Positions 47,566-56,250 of a stretch of 64,000 nucleotides of DNA are shown piece after piece (the stretch's first letter is position 1; each line of letters starts with the position of its first letter). Source of the stretch: Brevundimonas subvibrioides (GTDB lineage: Bacteria > Pseudomonadota > Alphaproteobacteria > Caulobacterales > Caulobacteraceae); contig NZ_NCEQ01000004.1 of NCBI RefSeq assembly GCF_002280785.1, forward strand, positions 62,001-126,000, in the 5' to 3' direction. A program made the translations under genes and the position numbers. The notes beneath the pieces were generated by a model. The model saw nothing but the letters and a program-made list of their open reading frames with translations, was not told the origin of the DNA and searched no databases.

Positions 47566-50454
47566 GTGGACGATGTCATTCAGGATTTCGTTGCTGAAGC
47601 CCGAGAGGGCATCGAGGCGCTAGACATTAAACTGGTGACCTTCGAACAGACCCCGGACGATCCGGCTCTGCTGGGCGACATCTTCCGGCTGATTCATACG
47701 ATCAAGGGAACCAGTGGCTTTCTGGGTCTGTCCCGGCTTCAGACCGTCGCTCATGCGGCCGAGAATGTCCTGGGCGGGTTCCGTGACAACACCCTGGTCG
47801 TCACGCGTGATGCGGTCTCGGCCATTCTGCAGGCCGTGGATGTCGTCCGGCTTGTGATCGAAGGGATCGCCACGGATGGTGCGGAGCCACAGGGCGACGA
47901 CGGTCTGCTGATCGCCAGACTTGACGCCATCTTCGCCGCCGAGACGTCTGCCGCCGCGCCATCGTCTCCCCCTGTCTCACCGTCCTCTCGTCCCATGCTG
48001 GAGCGACTGGGCGGAGAGGCGACAATCGATGCCGCCTGTGAATGTGCCATCGGCGAACTGGTCGGCGATGCGGAGATCGGACCCCACTTCGCCGGCGTGG
48101 ATATCGATGGGCTCCAGGCCGGTCTGCGGGACGGCCTGGTGGCGGAAGCCCGGAATACCGCTCGAGGAGGATTCGCCGCCACGCTGGCCGCCGCCTTCCC
48201 GCGGCTGTCGGAAGATCAAACTTGCCGCGTCTTCGAGGCCACGCGCACGGCCCTGGTCGCGCTCGAAGCCGATCCGGCCGCCGTCGCGACGATCCTGGCC
48301 GACCCCGCCGCAACGACATCCCCTGTCGAAGACGAGCCGGCGCAACCCGCTGCCCCGCCACTGCCTCGCCCGGTGTCAGAGCCGGAGACCGCCAACCAGA
48401 CGATCCGCGTCAGCGTTGATGTTCTCGAAAACCTGATGACCATGGTCAGCGAACTGGTGCTGATCAGAAACCAGCTGATCCAGACCCTGCGCGGTGAGCC
48501 CGAAAGCCCCTTTGCTGGCCCGCTTCATCGCCTGAATCAGGTGACCAGCGAACTGCAGGAAGGCGTGATGACCACGCGGATGCAGCCCATCAGTGGGGCC
48601 TGGGCGAAGTTGCCGCGGCTGGTCCGCGATCTGGCTTCCGATCTCGGTAAGTCGATCGAGCTGGTCACTAGCGGGCAAGAAACCGAGCTGGATCGACAGG
48701 TGTTGGAGCTGATCAAGGATCCGCTCACCCACATGATTCGCAACGCAGCGGACCACGGACTGGAAATCCCGGCCGAGCGCATGGCTGCGGGCAAGTCCGC
48801 CGCCGGTCGCATCAGCCTCTCGGCAAGGCATGAAGGTGGCGCCATTGTCGTGGAAATGGCGGACGACGGTCGGGGTCTGCCGGCGGATCGGATTCGAGCC
48901 AAGGCCGTCTCCAACGGGCTCATCACCAGCGCGCAGGCTGTCGCGATGACGGACGCCGACGCGCGTCAGATGATTTTCCTGCCCGGCTTTTCGACGGCGG
49001 CGCAGGTGACGTCGGTGTCCGGTCGTGGTGTCGGCATGGACGTGGTGCGCACCAACATCGAAAAGATCGGCGGCGTCATCGAACTGAGCTCGACCGAGGG
49101 TCAGGGCACGCGCTTCGTGATTCGTATTCCGCTGACCTTATCGATCGTCTCGACGCTGATCGTCGAATCCTGTGGCGAACGGTTCGCCATGCCTCAGGGC
49201 AGCATCGTCGAGCTGGTCAGCGCAAACGGTAGCGAGGGGCGTCGAATAGAGCATATCAACGGGTCGTCGGTCCTGCGGCTGCGGGACCGCCTGCTGCCGC
49301 TGGTGTCGCTCCAGACCATGCTCGGGCTCTCAGGACCGGAGACCCCCCGTGGCGACGCCTGCATCGTGGTCGGCAAAGTCGGGTCCTTCACCTTCGGCGT
49401 GATCGTGGATCGGGTGTTCGACACCGAGGAAATCGTAGTCAAGCCGGTGGCGACTATCCTGCGACATCTGAAGCTGTACTCCGGCGCGACCATTCTCGGC
49501 GACGGTTCGGTCATCATGATTCTGGACTTCAAGGGGCTGTCGCTGGAAGCCGGTGCATCGCACCTGGTCGGGGGCGCAGATGCCGACGAGACTGAGCCAG
49601 CCGCAGTCGCCGACGTGACCCAGCAGCTTCTGGTTTTCCGCGCCGCCAGCGAGGCCCTGAAGGCTGCTCCCTTGGGGCAGGTCGCCCGCATCGAGGAGCT
49701 TGAGCGCAAGTCCGTCGAATGGGTCGATGGCCGCTCGGTCGTGCAGTATCGCGGCACGCTGATGCCGGTCATATGCGCGGACGGCCAGCCCGTGGTCTTC
49801 GAGAGCGACGCTCGGCGGCCCCTGCTTGTCCTGTCGCGCGGCGTGCACAACCTGGGCCTTCTGGTCGACGAAATCGTCGATATCGTCGAGGGGCCGTTGC
49901 ACCCACAACTTTACGGTGCGGCGATGGGCTCTGCCGCCAGCATTGTCGTCGCCGGCCACGCCACTGAACTCATCGACGTGGATGTCTACTGGCTAAAAGT
50001 CGGCCTCGGCGCCCCCAACGAGACTGCGGCGCCCGTGGCGGCGTTCGGCAGTGCCGCGGCGCCGGCGGCTTCCGTCGCGGCGGCGCCGACCAAGCGTGTG
50101 CTCGTCGTGGACCAGAGCCCCTTCACCCAACTACTGCTCGGCCCATTGCTCGCTCAGGCTGGCTACGTGGTCGAGGTCGCGACCGATCCACAGCGGGCGC
50201 TGGCCCTTCATGACGACGGCGCTGTCTATGACCTGATCCTTGCGGACACCTCGCCGTCCAGTCCCTATGCCCGCCAGATGGCTCAGGCCTTCGGAAAGGC
50301 CTCCTCATGGCACACGACGCCTTTGCTGGGGCTGGGCGCACACCGGCTTGATACGGCGACGGGCCTGGCTGACTTCGCGCGAACCGGCGAGTGCGAGGAC
50401 ATCCTGACGGCCGTGAGCGAGACCCTCGAACCCCTGAAAAGAGCTGGCGGATGA
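47566..50454 (+). CDS. cheA: Chemotaxis histidine kinase CheA with globin-like insert, two CheW-like domains and a receiver
   Basis: The GTG at 47566 is preferred: it gives VDDVIQDFVAEAREGIEAL, a normal CheA N-terminus, with GGGGGTGGG just upstream. The 962-residue protein has HPt (about 1-105, LIHTIKGTSGFLGL, His44); a segment resembling truncated haemoglobin (about 144-247); the dimerisation domain (about 277-335); a HATPase domain (NAADHGLEIP, DDGRGLPADRI, GRGVGMDVVR); a CheW-like domain (about 530-660); a second CheW-like domain (about 683-815); and a receiver (about 842-962). The receiver is degenerate: VVDQSPF replaces VDDS, and no KP lysine is seen. It overlaps cheW by ATGA. Confidence 0.9.
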   Translation: MDDVIQDFVAEAREGIEALDIKLVTFEQTPDDPALLGDIFRLIHTIKGTSGFLGLSRLQTVAHAAENVLGGFRDNTLVVTRDAVSAILQAVDVVRLVIEGIATDGAEPQGDDGLLIARLDAIFAAETSAAAPSSPPVSPSSRPMLERLGGEATIDAACECAIGELVGDAEIGPHFAGVDIDGLQAGLRDGLVAEARNTARGGFAATLAAAFPRLSEDQTCRVFEATRTALVALEADPAAVATILADPAATTSPVEDEPAQPAAPPLPRPVSEPETANQTIRVSVDVLENLMTMVSELVLIRNQLIQTLRGEPESPFAGPLHRLNQVTSELQEGVMTTRMQPISGAWAKLPRLVRDLASDLGKSIELVTSGQETELDRQVLELIKDPLTHMIRNAADHGLEIPAERMAAGKSAAGRISLSARHEGGAIVVEMADDGRGLPADRIRAKAVSNGLITSAQAVAMTDADARQMIFLPGFSTAAQVTSVSGRGVGMDVVRTNIEKIGGVIELSSTEGQGTRFVIRIPLTLSIVSTLIVESCGERFAMPQGSIVELVSANGSEGRRIEHINGSSVLRLRDRLLPLVSLQTMLGLSGPETPRGDACIVVGKVGSFTFGVIVDRVFDTEEIVVKPVATILRHLKLYSGATILGDGSVIMILDFKGLSLEAGASHLVGGADADETEPAAVADVTQQLLVFRAASEALKAAPLGQVARIEELERKSVEWVDGRSVVQYRGTLMPVICADGQPVVFESDARRPLLVLSRGVHNLGLLVDEIVDIVEGPLHPQLYGAAMGSAASIVVAGHATELIDVDVYWLKVGLGAPNETAAPVAAFGSAAAPAASVAAAPTKRVLVVDQSPFTQLLLGPLLAQAGYVVEVATDPQRALALHDDGAVYDLILADTSPSSPYARQMAQAFGKASSWHTTPLLGLGAHRLDTATGLADFARTGECEDILTAVSETLEPLKRAGG

Positions 50455-50915
50455 CAACCATCGACGACACGCAGATCCAGGGGCTGGTCTCCATCCGCGT
50501 CGGGGGAGAGACTTTCGGCGTGCCGGTCCTGTCGGTCCAGGACGTGATCGCCCCTGTTCGCATCGACATCGTACCTCTGGCCCCGCCCGAGGTCACGGGG
50601 TCGCTGAACCTTCGCGGAAGGATCGTCACCGCCATCGACATCCGAAAACGCATGGGCATGCCGGCCCGCGAGCCCGGAGCCTCGCACATGAGTGTGATCG
50701 TGGAGCGCTCCGGCGAACTCTACGCGCTGCAGGTCGACGACGTCGGCGACGTCCTGTGGCTCGCCGTCGCTGAACAGGAGCCGACCCCCATCAGCCTGTC
50801 ACCGGACTGGCGTGCCGTCACCGACGGGCTTTACCGCCTGGATGGCGAGTTGATGCTGGTCCTCAACGTCGAACGCTTTCTGACCCTCGCACCCACCCAG
50901 CAACTAGCGGCCTGA
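50451..50915 (+). CDS. cheW: Chemotaxis coupling protein CheW
   Basis: A 154-residue CheW fold with LVSIRVGGETFGVPVLSV, VTGSLNLRGRIVTAIDIRKR and YALQVDDVGDVLWL, the blocks that define CheW. Its ATG overlaps the cheA stop, so it is made together with CheA. It would bridge CheA and the adjacent chemoreceptor. The C-terminal LMLVLNVERFLTL is also typical. Confidence 0.9.
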   Translation: MTTIDDTQIQGLVSIRVGGETFGVPVLSVQDVIAPVRIDIVPLAPPEVTGSLNLRGRIVTAIDIRKRMGMPAREPGASHMSVIVERSGELYALQVDDVGDVLWLAVAEQEPTPISLSPDWRAVTDGLYRLDGELMLVLNVERFLTLAPTQQLAA

Positions 50916-50947
50916 CCGCCCCCGCAACGTCCTGAAGGAATCCTGAC

Positions 50948-52900
50948 ATGACCAAGAGCGCCATGGCCGAACAGATCGGCGAAGCCTTTGACCTGGTCCC
51001 GGAGTTTGACTCCCCGACCTTCAGCCGTGCCGCCATGGACGGCGCCTCCGTCGCGCTGATGACCATCAATCGCGATTACGACATCACCTATATGAATCCA
51101 GAAACAACGCGGTTGATGGCGGAGCATCACGACCTGTTCAAGAAGCAGTTCCCACGGATCGACTTCAACAACATGATCGGCACCTCGATCGACGCATTCC
51201 ACAAGAACCCGGCCCACCAGCGCGGCATGATGGCCCAGCCGAGGAAGGAGCCGCACCGCGCCGAGATCACCGTGGGCGACCTGCGGTTCTCGCTGCTCAT
51301 CACGTCGGTTATCGATGCCAAAGGCGACTATGTCGGGAATGTTCTGGAGTGGGACAACGTCACCCAGGATCGCCTGCGCGAGGGCATGCTGGATGCCATC
51401 AACCGGGTGCAGGCCGTCGTCGAGTTCGACCTCGACGGCACGGTCCGTTTCGCCAATGAGAATTTCCTCAGCGCGATGGGTTACAGCCTGGACCAGGTTC
51501 AGGGCCGTCACCACTCCATGTTCCTGGACCCCGCCGCTGCCGCCAGTCACGAGTACCGGATGTTCTGGGACAAGCTGGGCCGAGGAGAATACGACGCTGG
51601 GCAGTACAAGCGCGTCACGCGCGAAGGACGGGAAATCTGGATACAGGCGAGCTATAATTCCGTCCTGGATCGGAGCGGAAAGCCGTTCAAGGTCGTCGAA
51701 TACGCGATCGACATAACCGAGCAGCGACTCGCCACTGCCAACTTTGAGGGCCAGATCGCCGCGATCAACAAGGTCCAGGCCGTGATTGAGTTCGACCTGT
51801 CGGGCAACATCATTGACGCCAACGCCAACTTCCTGAAGACGACCGGCTATCGACTGGATCAGGTGGTTGGTTGCCACCACTCCATGTTTGTGGAACCGGC
51901 AGATGCTCAGAGTATCGAGTACCGGACGTTCTGGGATTCTCTGGCCCAAGGCAAGTTCGCCTCCGGCAAGTTCCGTCGCCTGGACGCCACTGGCCGACAA
52001 TTCTGGATCCAGGCCAGCTACAATCCGATCCTCGACCTGAACGGCAAGCCCTACAAGGTCGTCAAGTACGCGACCGACATCACCGACCAAAAGGGCATCG
52101 TCGAACGCGTTACCGAGATATCCTCCATCGTGGCCTCGGCTGCATCGGAGATGCGCGCAACCGCCGAGGGTATGGCCCGCACGGCCGAGGAGACCACCCG
52201 CCAGGCAGCATCCGTCGCCTCTGCTGCAGAAGTCACTTCCGTGAACGTCCAGACCGTGTCGTCGGCCGGGGAAGAACTGACCGCCTCGATCAGCGAGATC
52301 GCGCGTCAGGTCGCAGAATCCTCGAACATCTCGCAGCATGCCGTGGTCGAGGCGGACAAGACCTCCGAGGCGATCAAGACCCTGGCGGAGGCCGCCCAGA
52401 AGATCGGCAATGTCGTCACCCTGATCAACGACATCGCCGGTCAGACCAAGCTTCTGGCTCTCAATGCCACGATCGAGGCGGCGCGGGCGGGCGAGGCGGG
52501 CAAGGGGTTCGCGGTCGTGGCGTCCGAGGTCAAGAGCCTGTCGGACCAGACGGCGCGCGCGACCCACGAGATCTCGTCACAGGTCAACGCCATGCAGGCC
52601 GCGACCCAGACATCCGTCGGGGCCATCGCCGGTATCACCGACACGATCCGGAAGGTCGCCGAGATCGCGTCAGCGATCGCGGGCGCGGTCGAGGAACAGA
52701 CCGCTGCGACCCGCGAGATCGCCGCCAACGTCAGCCAGGTGTCTGAGGGCACACAGCTGGTCTCGACCAGCATCGCCAATGTCAGCGCCGCCGCCGTTCA
52801 GACCAGTCAGGCCTCCAACGATCTCCTGAATGCTTCGGGGGAGCTGGCTCAACAGGCCGAGTCCCTGACGCTGGAAATGGACAAGCTCGCCAACAGCTGA
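50948..52900 (+). CDS. Soluble methyl-accepting chemotaxis protein with three PAS domains
   Basis: A 650-residue receptor without signal peptide or transmembrane segments. PAS-like domains occupy about 30-137, 145-257 and 270-381. The second and third are near-duplicates, with [10 protein letters not shown] and [10 protein letters not shown] blocks and ITEQ/ITDQ ends. The signalling domain (about 395-640) has the hairpin tip [23 protein letters not shown] and [13 protein letters not shown]. It resembles BdlA/Aer-like cytoplasmic receptors that sense redox or metabolite state. It follows cheW by 32 bp and ends before a strong terminator. Confidence 0.92.
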   Translation: MTKSAMAEQIGEAFDLVPEFDSPTFSRAAMDGASVALMTINRDYDITYMNPETTRLMAEHHDLFKKQFPRIDFNNMIGTSIDAFHKNPAHQRGMMAQPRKEPHRAEITVGDLRFSLLITSVIDAKGDYVGNVLEWDNVTQDRLREGMLDAINRVQAVVEFDLDGTVRFANENFLSAMGYSLDQVQGRHHSMFLDPAAAASHEYRMFWDKLGRGEYDAGQYKRVTREGREIWIQASYNSVLDRSGKPFKVVEYAIDITEQRLATANFEGQIAAINKVQAVIEFDLSGNIIDANANFLKTTGYRLDQVVGCHHSMFVEPADAQSIEYRTFWDSLAQGKFASGKFRRLDATGRQFWIQASYNPILDLNGKPYKVVKYATDITDQKGIVERVTEISSIVASAASEMRATAEGMARTAEETTRQAASVASAAEVTSVNVQTVSSAGEELTASISEIARQVAESSNISQHAVVEADKTSEAIKTLAEAAQKIGNVVTLINDIAGQTKLLALNATIEAARAGEAGKGFAVVASEVKSLSDQTARATHEISSQVNAMQAATQTSVGAIAGITDTIRKVAEIASAIAGAVEEQTAATREIAANVSQVSEGTQLVSTSIANVSAAAVQTSQASNDLLNASGELAQQAESLTLEMDKLANS

Positions 52901-52920
52901 TCGGACATCGGACACAAAAA

Positions 52921-52949
52921 GGGGCGGCTGGAAATCCAGCCGCCCCTTT
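52921..52949. terminator. Rho-independent terminator, probably bidirectional
   Basis: A perfect 11-bp stem, GGGGCGGCTGG/CCAGCCGCCCC, with a 4-nt AAAT loop. AAAAA precedes and TTT follows it, so it can serve the plus-strand receptor and the minus-strand cheR. Confidence 0.9.
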
Positions 52950-52969
52950 GCTCATTCAGTTCCACCGCA

Positions 52970-53818
52970 TCAAGCGACGGCTCGCTGGCTCAGCGGTTGC
53001 GACCTGGTGCGGAACACGCCACGTAATCCGGGCGTCGGCTGGAAAGAACCGGTCAGGCCAACAACGGTTTCCGCGCTTCCCAGGATCAAGGAGCCGTCAG
53101 GAACCAGGCAGGTGGCGATGCCTTCCAGGGTCTGCGCCTTCTTCGCCGGCTCGAAATAGATCAGCACGTTGCGACAGAAGATCAGGTCAAACTTTCTCAG
53201 CGTCGCCATGCCGTCCAGCAGGTTGTGGTGGCGGAACTGGACCATGGCGCGGATTTCCGGCGCGATGCGGAACGCTCCGCCTTCCCGAACCAACCAGCGT
53301 GCCTGACGCTGATCGGTCAAGCCCCGCCGGACCTCAAAGTCGCTGTAGAGCGCCGAGCGCGCCCTTTCCAGAATCGGCTGGGAAAAGTCCGTAGCCAGGA
53401 TCTCGATCTTCCAGTCGCCGAACTTCGCCTGCTCCTCCCGCAGCATCATCGCCAGCGAGTAGGGTTCCTGTCCGCTCGAGCAGGCGGCGCTCCAGATGCG
53501 CAGGGTCTTTGTCTGCGACCTCGAAGCCCAGAGTTGGGGAAGGATCACGTCGCGCAACTGGTCGAAGGGCGTGATGTCGCGAAAGAAGAACGACTCGTGG
53601 GTCGCCATGCCGTCGATGCAGCGCTGAGCCATCCGACCGACGGGCGCTATGCGCACCTGGCGCATCATGGTGGCGACGTCTGGCAGGCCTTCTGCACGCG
53701 CGATCGGTTCCAGTCGGCTCTTCAGCAGATAGTCCTTGTCAGCACTCAGGATCAGTCCCGAGCGTTCAAGCACCAGACGGCGGAAGGCTTCTACGTCATC
53801 GGGTGCGCCCAGGCTCAC
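52970..53818 (-). CDS. cheR: Chemotaxis protein methyltransferase CheR
   Basis: A 282-residue SAM-dependent glutamate methyltransferase. The GTG at 53818 overlaps the cheB stop (GTGA) and gives the proper N-terminus, whereas a longer in-frame leader is antisense-like. The blocks ERSGLILSADKDYLLKSRL, HESFFFRDITPFDQL, SAACSSGQEPYSLAMML and FDLIFCRNVLIYFEP are those of CheR. It would methylate the triple-PAS chemoreceptor in the adaptation loop opposite CheB. No TPR domain is attached. Confidence 0.92.
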   Translation of the reverse strand: MSLGAPDDVEAFRRLVLERSGLILSADKDYLLKSRLEPIARAEGLPDVATMMRQVRIAPVGRMAQRCIDGMATHESFFFRDITPFDQLRDVILPQLWASRSQTKTLRIWSAACSSGQEPYSLAMMLREEQAKFGDWKIEILATDFSQPILERARSALYSDFEVRRGLTDQRQARWLVREGGAFRIAPEIRAMVQFRHHNLLDGMATLRKFDLIFCRNVLIYFEPAKKAQTLEGIATCLVPDGSLILGSAETVVGLTGSFQPTPGLRGVFRTRSQPLSQRAVA

Positions 53819-54897
53819 TTGGCGATCTCCTTGATCCAGTTTGCAATTTGGTGAGCGGGCAGGATCGCCTCCGCCAGCCCTGTTTTCGCCGCCGCGCCTG
53901 GCATGCCCCACACCGCGCTGCTCGTCTCATCCTGAACCGCGAACCGGCCACCCGACTGTGCAGCAATCCTGCAGCCCTCGGCGCCGTCGGCCCCCATACC
54001 TGTCAGGATGACGGCAAGCAGGCGGTTTCCATAAATCTCGGCCGCTGACCGCAGCATGGGATCGACGGCGGGGCGGCAGAAATGCTCGGGCGGATCCTGG
54101 TTCAGCCGGATCACCGGCGTCACGCCGCTTCGTCCGACCGTCATGTGCCAGCCGCCCGGTGCGACATAGGCCCGGCCCGGCAAGATGGGTTCGCCGTCCT
54201 TGCCCTCTGCGCAGGGGCGGGCTCCGGCGCGCGCGAGTTGTTCGGCCAGAAGGGCGGTGAATGTCACCGGCATATGCTGGGTAATGAGAATGGGCTGTGT
54301 AACGGCGTCCTTCAGCCCAGCCATGATCTGGAGAAGAACAGGCGGCGCGCCTGTCGAGCCGCCGATGGCGATGATCCCGGGTCTGACCGTCGATTTCCGG
54401 GGTTGCGCAGCAAGAATGGGTCGCGCCGCTGGAGTCTGCGTTCTGCCTGGACCGCGCTGGCCCAAGGCCACGACCTTGGAGAGCAGCTCGCGCTCGAACT
54501 CCTCGGCATTCACGAGGCTCCCTGTTTCGGGTTTGGGTACGTAGTCAGCAGCCCCCTGCTGCAGGGCCTCCAGGCTGATCCGCGCATTCCGCTTGCTCAG
54601 GGTGGAGGCCACGACGATCTGGACGCCCGGCCGCTTGGCCAGGAGCAGAGGCAGCGCCGTCATGCCGTCCATGACCGGCATCTCCAGATCGAGCACGATG
54701 ACATCGACCTCGGTGCGACCCAATTCCGCAACGGCGACCTCGCCGTTGGCCGCGCGCGCAACGATCTGGATGTCAACATGCTTCTCAAGCATCTGGATGA
54801 TCAGGCCGCGCACGATGGCCGAGTCATCGACGACCATCACGCGAACCGGCGAGGCGAGGGGGACGGGGCGTTCTGTGTTTTGTCCGAGGTCTAGCAC
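53815..54897 (-). CDS. cheB: Chemotaxis response regulator protein-glutamate methylesterase CheB
   Basis: The receiver domain begins with VRVMVVDDSAIVRGLI and has the phosphoacceptor segment DVIVLDLEMPVMDGMTAL. The esterase domain has IIAIGGSTGAPPVLLQIM (catalytic Ser), ILITQHMPVTFTALLAEQL (catalytic His) and VILTGMGADGAEGCR (catalytic Asp). The start is uncertain. GTG 54897 gives 360 residues, typical of CheB, but no strong Shine-Dalgarno is seen there; ATG 54972 is the alternative. It removes methyl groups and deamidates chemoreceptor residues. Confidence 0.85.
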   Translation of the reverse strand: MLDLGQNTERPVPLASPVRVMVVDDSAIVRGLIIQMLEKHVDIQIVARAANGEVAVAELGRTEVDVIVLDLEMPVMDGMTALPLLLAKRPGVQIVVASTLSKRNARISLEALQQGAADYVPKPETGSLVNAEEFERELLSKVVALGQRGPGRTQTPAARPILAAQPRKSTVRPGIIAIGGSTGAPPVLLQIMAGLKDAVTQPILITQHMPVTFTALLAEQLARAGARPCAEGKDGEPILPGRAYVAPGGWHMTVGRSGVTPVIRLNQDPPEHFCRPAVDPMLRSAAEIYGNRLLAVILTGMGADGAEGCRIAAQSGGRFAVQDETSSAVWGMPGAAAKTGLAEAILPAHQIANWIKEIAK

Positions 54898-55019
54898 CAG
54901 TGGATCAAACCATAAGCGTGTAAACAATCTGTCAGTTGGACAAAGAGAGTCTGCCCTAGGCTCAGGCCCCATTGGTGGGATGCTCTCGATCTGATTCAGA
55001 CTCTGCGAGGAGACTGGAC

Positions 55020-55170
55020 TGACCTGCCCCTGAATTATCGGACCGGTCTGGGCTGGAATCTTCCGGTTTGCCTTTGCTTGTGAACGAGGAGAGACGATGA
55101 AGCGGGCGAAGTTCAGCGAGGCCGAGGTGGCCATGATCCTGCGTCAGTTAGACGAGGGCGCCACACAGGT
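55020..55170 (+). mobile_element. IS3-family remnant: left end and start of orfA
   Basis: TGACCTGCCCC at 55020 looks like an IS3-type left terminal repeat. An ATG at 55097 with GGAG upstream starts KRAKFSEAEVAMILRQLDEG, the beginning of an IS3 OrfA. It is cut at 55170 where the IS6-like element begins. The right part of this IS3 element is absent. Confidence 0.75.
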
Positions 55171-55980
55171 GCTGTCAGGCGAACTATAAAAAGTCTCCAG
55201 TATTTGTGGCCTAACCCGCTGACTGGGATGATGTTTCGCGAAGTCGATTTCGGTCAAGCACCAGCGGGTTCCTGCGGAGGTCATCCGCCATGCGGTCTGG
55301 CTATACTTCCGCTTCAGCCTCAGTTTTCGTGACGTCGAGGAGCTTCTCGCCCAACGGGGAATCGACGTGAGCTACGAGAGGGTCCGCTGCTGGACGATCA
55401 AGTTCGGGCCCTTGATCGCCAGGCGGTTGAAGCGTCGCAGGCCCGTGCCGTCACCCCGTTGGCATCTCGACGAGATCGTGTGTTCGATTGCCGGAAAGCG
55501 GATGTGTCTGTGGCGGCGGTCGATGACGAAGGCGAGGTCCTCGACCTCGTGATCCAGCACCGGCGGGACACGGAGGCGGCAATCAAGCTGCTCAAGCGGT
55601 TATTGCACAATCAGTTCGTCGAGCGTCAGACGATCACGCCGGACGGGCTGGCGTCTTACGGCACGGCTCTGGATCAGTTGAACCCACGCCAACTTCGCCG
55701 GCCGGGTCGGCTCCGGGAGAACAATCAGATCGAGAACCCGAACCTTCCGATCCGAAGACGAGCGCGACAGCAGCAGCGGTTCAAATCCCAAGGCTCAGCC
55801 GAAAATTTCCTCACCACCCGCGCGGGAGATCGGAAGCACCTTCCAAATCCAGCGCCATCTGATCAGCAGACCCGCACCTCGGCGATTCCACGCCGAAGCC
55901 GACGCTGCATGATCGGCCACGGTTGACTGATCTTGGGCAGGGCAGGGGGGCTTTCGATCTGGCGGGGTTAACCTGTCAGC
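55171..55980 (+). mobile_element. IS6-family element, about 810 bp, decayed
   Basis: The two ends, GCTGTCAGGCGAAC (55171-55184) and GTTAACCTGTCAGC (55967-55980), are inverted repeats agreeing at 11 of 14 positions. They enclose a transposase reading frame that is typical IS6 size. No 8-bp target duplication is seen: the left flank is an IS3 orfA and the right flank is an RND pump gene. That fits an adjacent deletion or recombination after insertion. Confidence 0.75.
55244..55926 (+). pseudogene. IS6-family transposase, frameshifted
   Basis: Frame 1 reads KHQRVPAEVIRHAVWLYFRF, EELLAQRGIDVSYERVRCW and WHLDEIVCSIAGKRMCLWR (first catalytic Asp). It then shifts near 55515, where one G appears to be missing relative to the other copy. 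The second frame continues AAVDDEGEVLDLVIQHRRD, ITPDGLASYGTAL (second Asp) and ENNQIENPNLPIRRR (catalytic Glu). A normal start codon is not visible at the beginning. All three catalytic residues are present but on two frames. Confidence 0.85.
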
Positions 55981-56120
55981 AGCCGGCGTGGTGATTTTCC
56001 CTGGCGCTATGTTCTCGGCCCTGCTGATCCTGTTCGTGGCGCCGGTGATCTATGTAGTGTTCGCGCGTTTCACCAGGTCGCCCGAATACACCGCCCGCAA
56101 GATCGAGGAGTGGGAGGCCC
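55981..56120 (+). pseudogene. RND efflux pump C-terminal fragment
   Basis: Directly after the IS6 end the frame reads GVVIFPGAMFSALLILFVAP and VIYVVFARFTRSPEYTAR, which is the last transmembrane segment and tail of an HAE1-type RND efflux transporter. The upstream 1,000 or so codons are absent. The rest to 56250 shows no clear function. Confidence 0.65.
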
Positions 56121-56250
56121 AGGAAGCATCGGCCAACGCCGGCGTCCGGTGGCTGCGGGGTAACGCCCGGCTCATAGAACACTTCAGGGTGGTCTTGAAC
56201 AGCAGCGGCTGGGTGTACAGGAGGCACACCAGTGGAAGCTTAACTAGATG

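Noticed and set aside
55600..55791. Minus-strand short frame inside the IS6 copy as an accessory gene
   Set aside because: It is antisense to the DDE catalytic region and has no start context.
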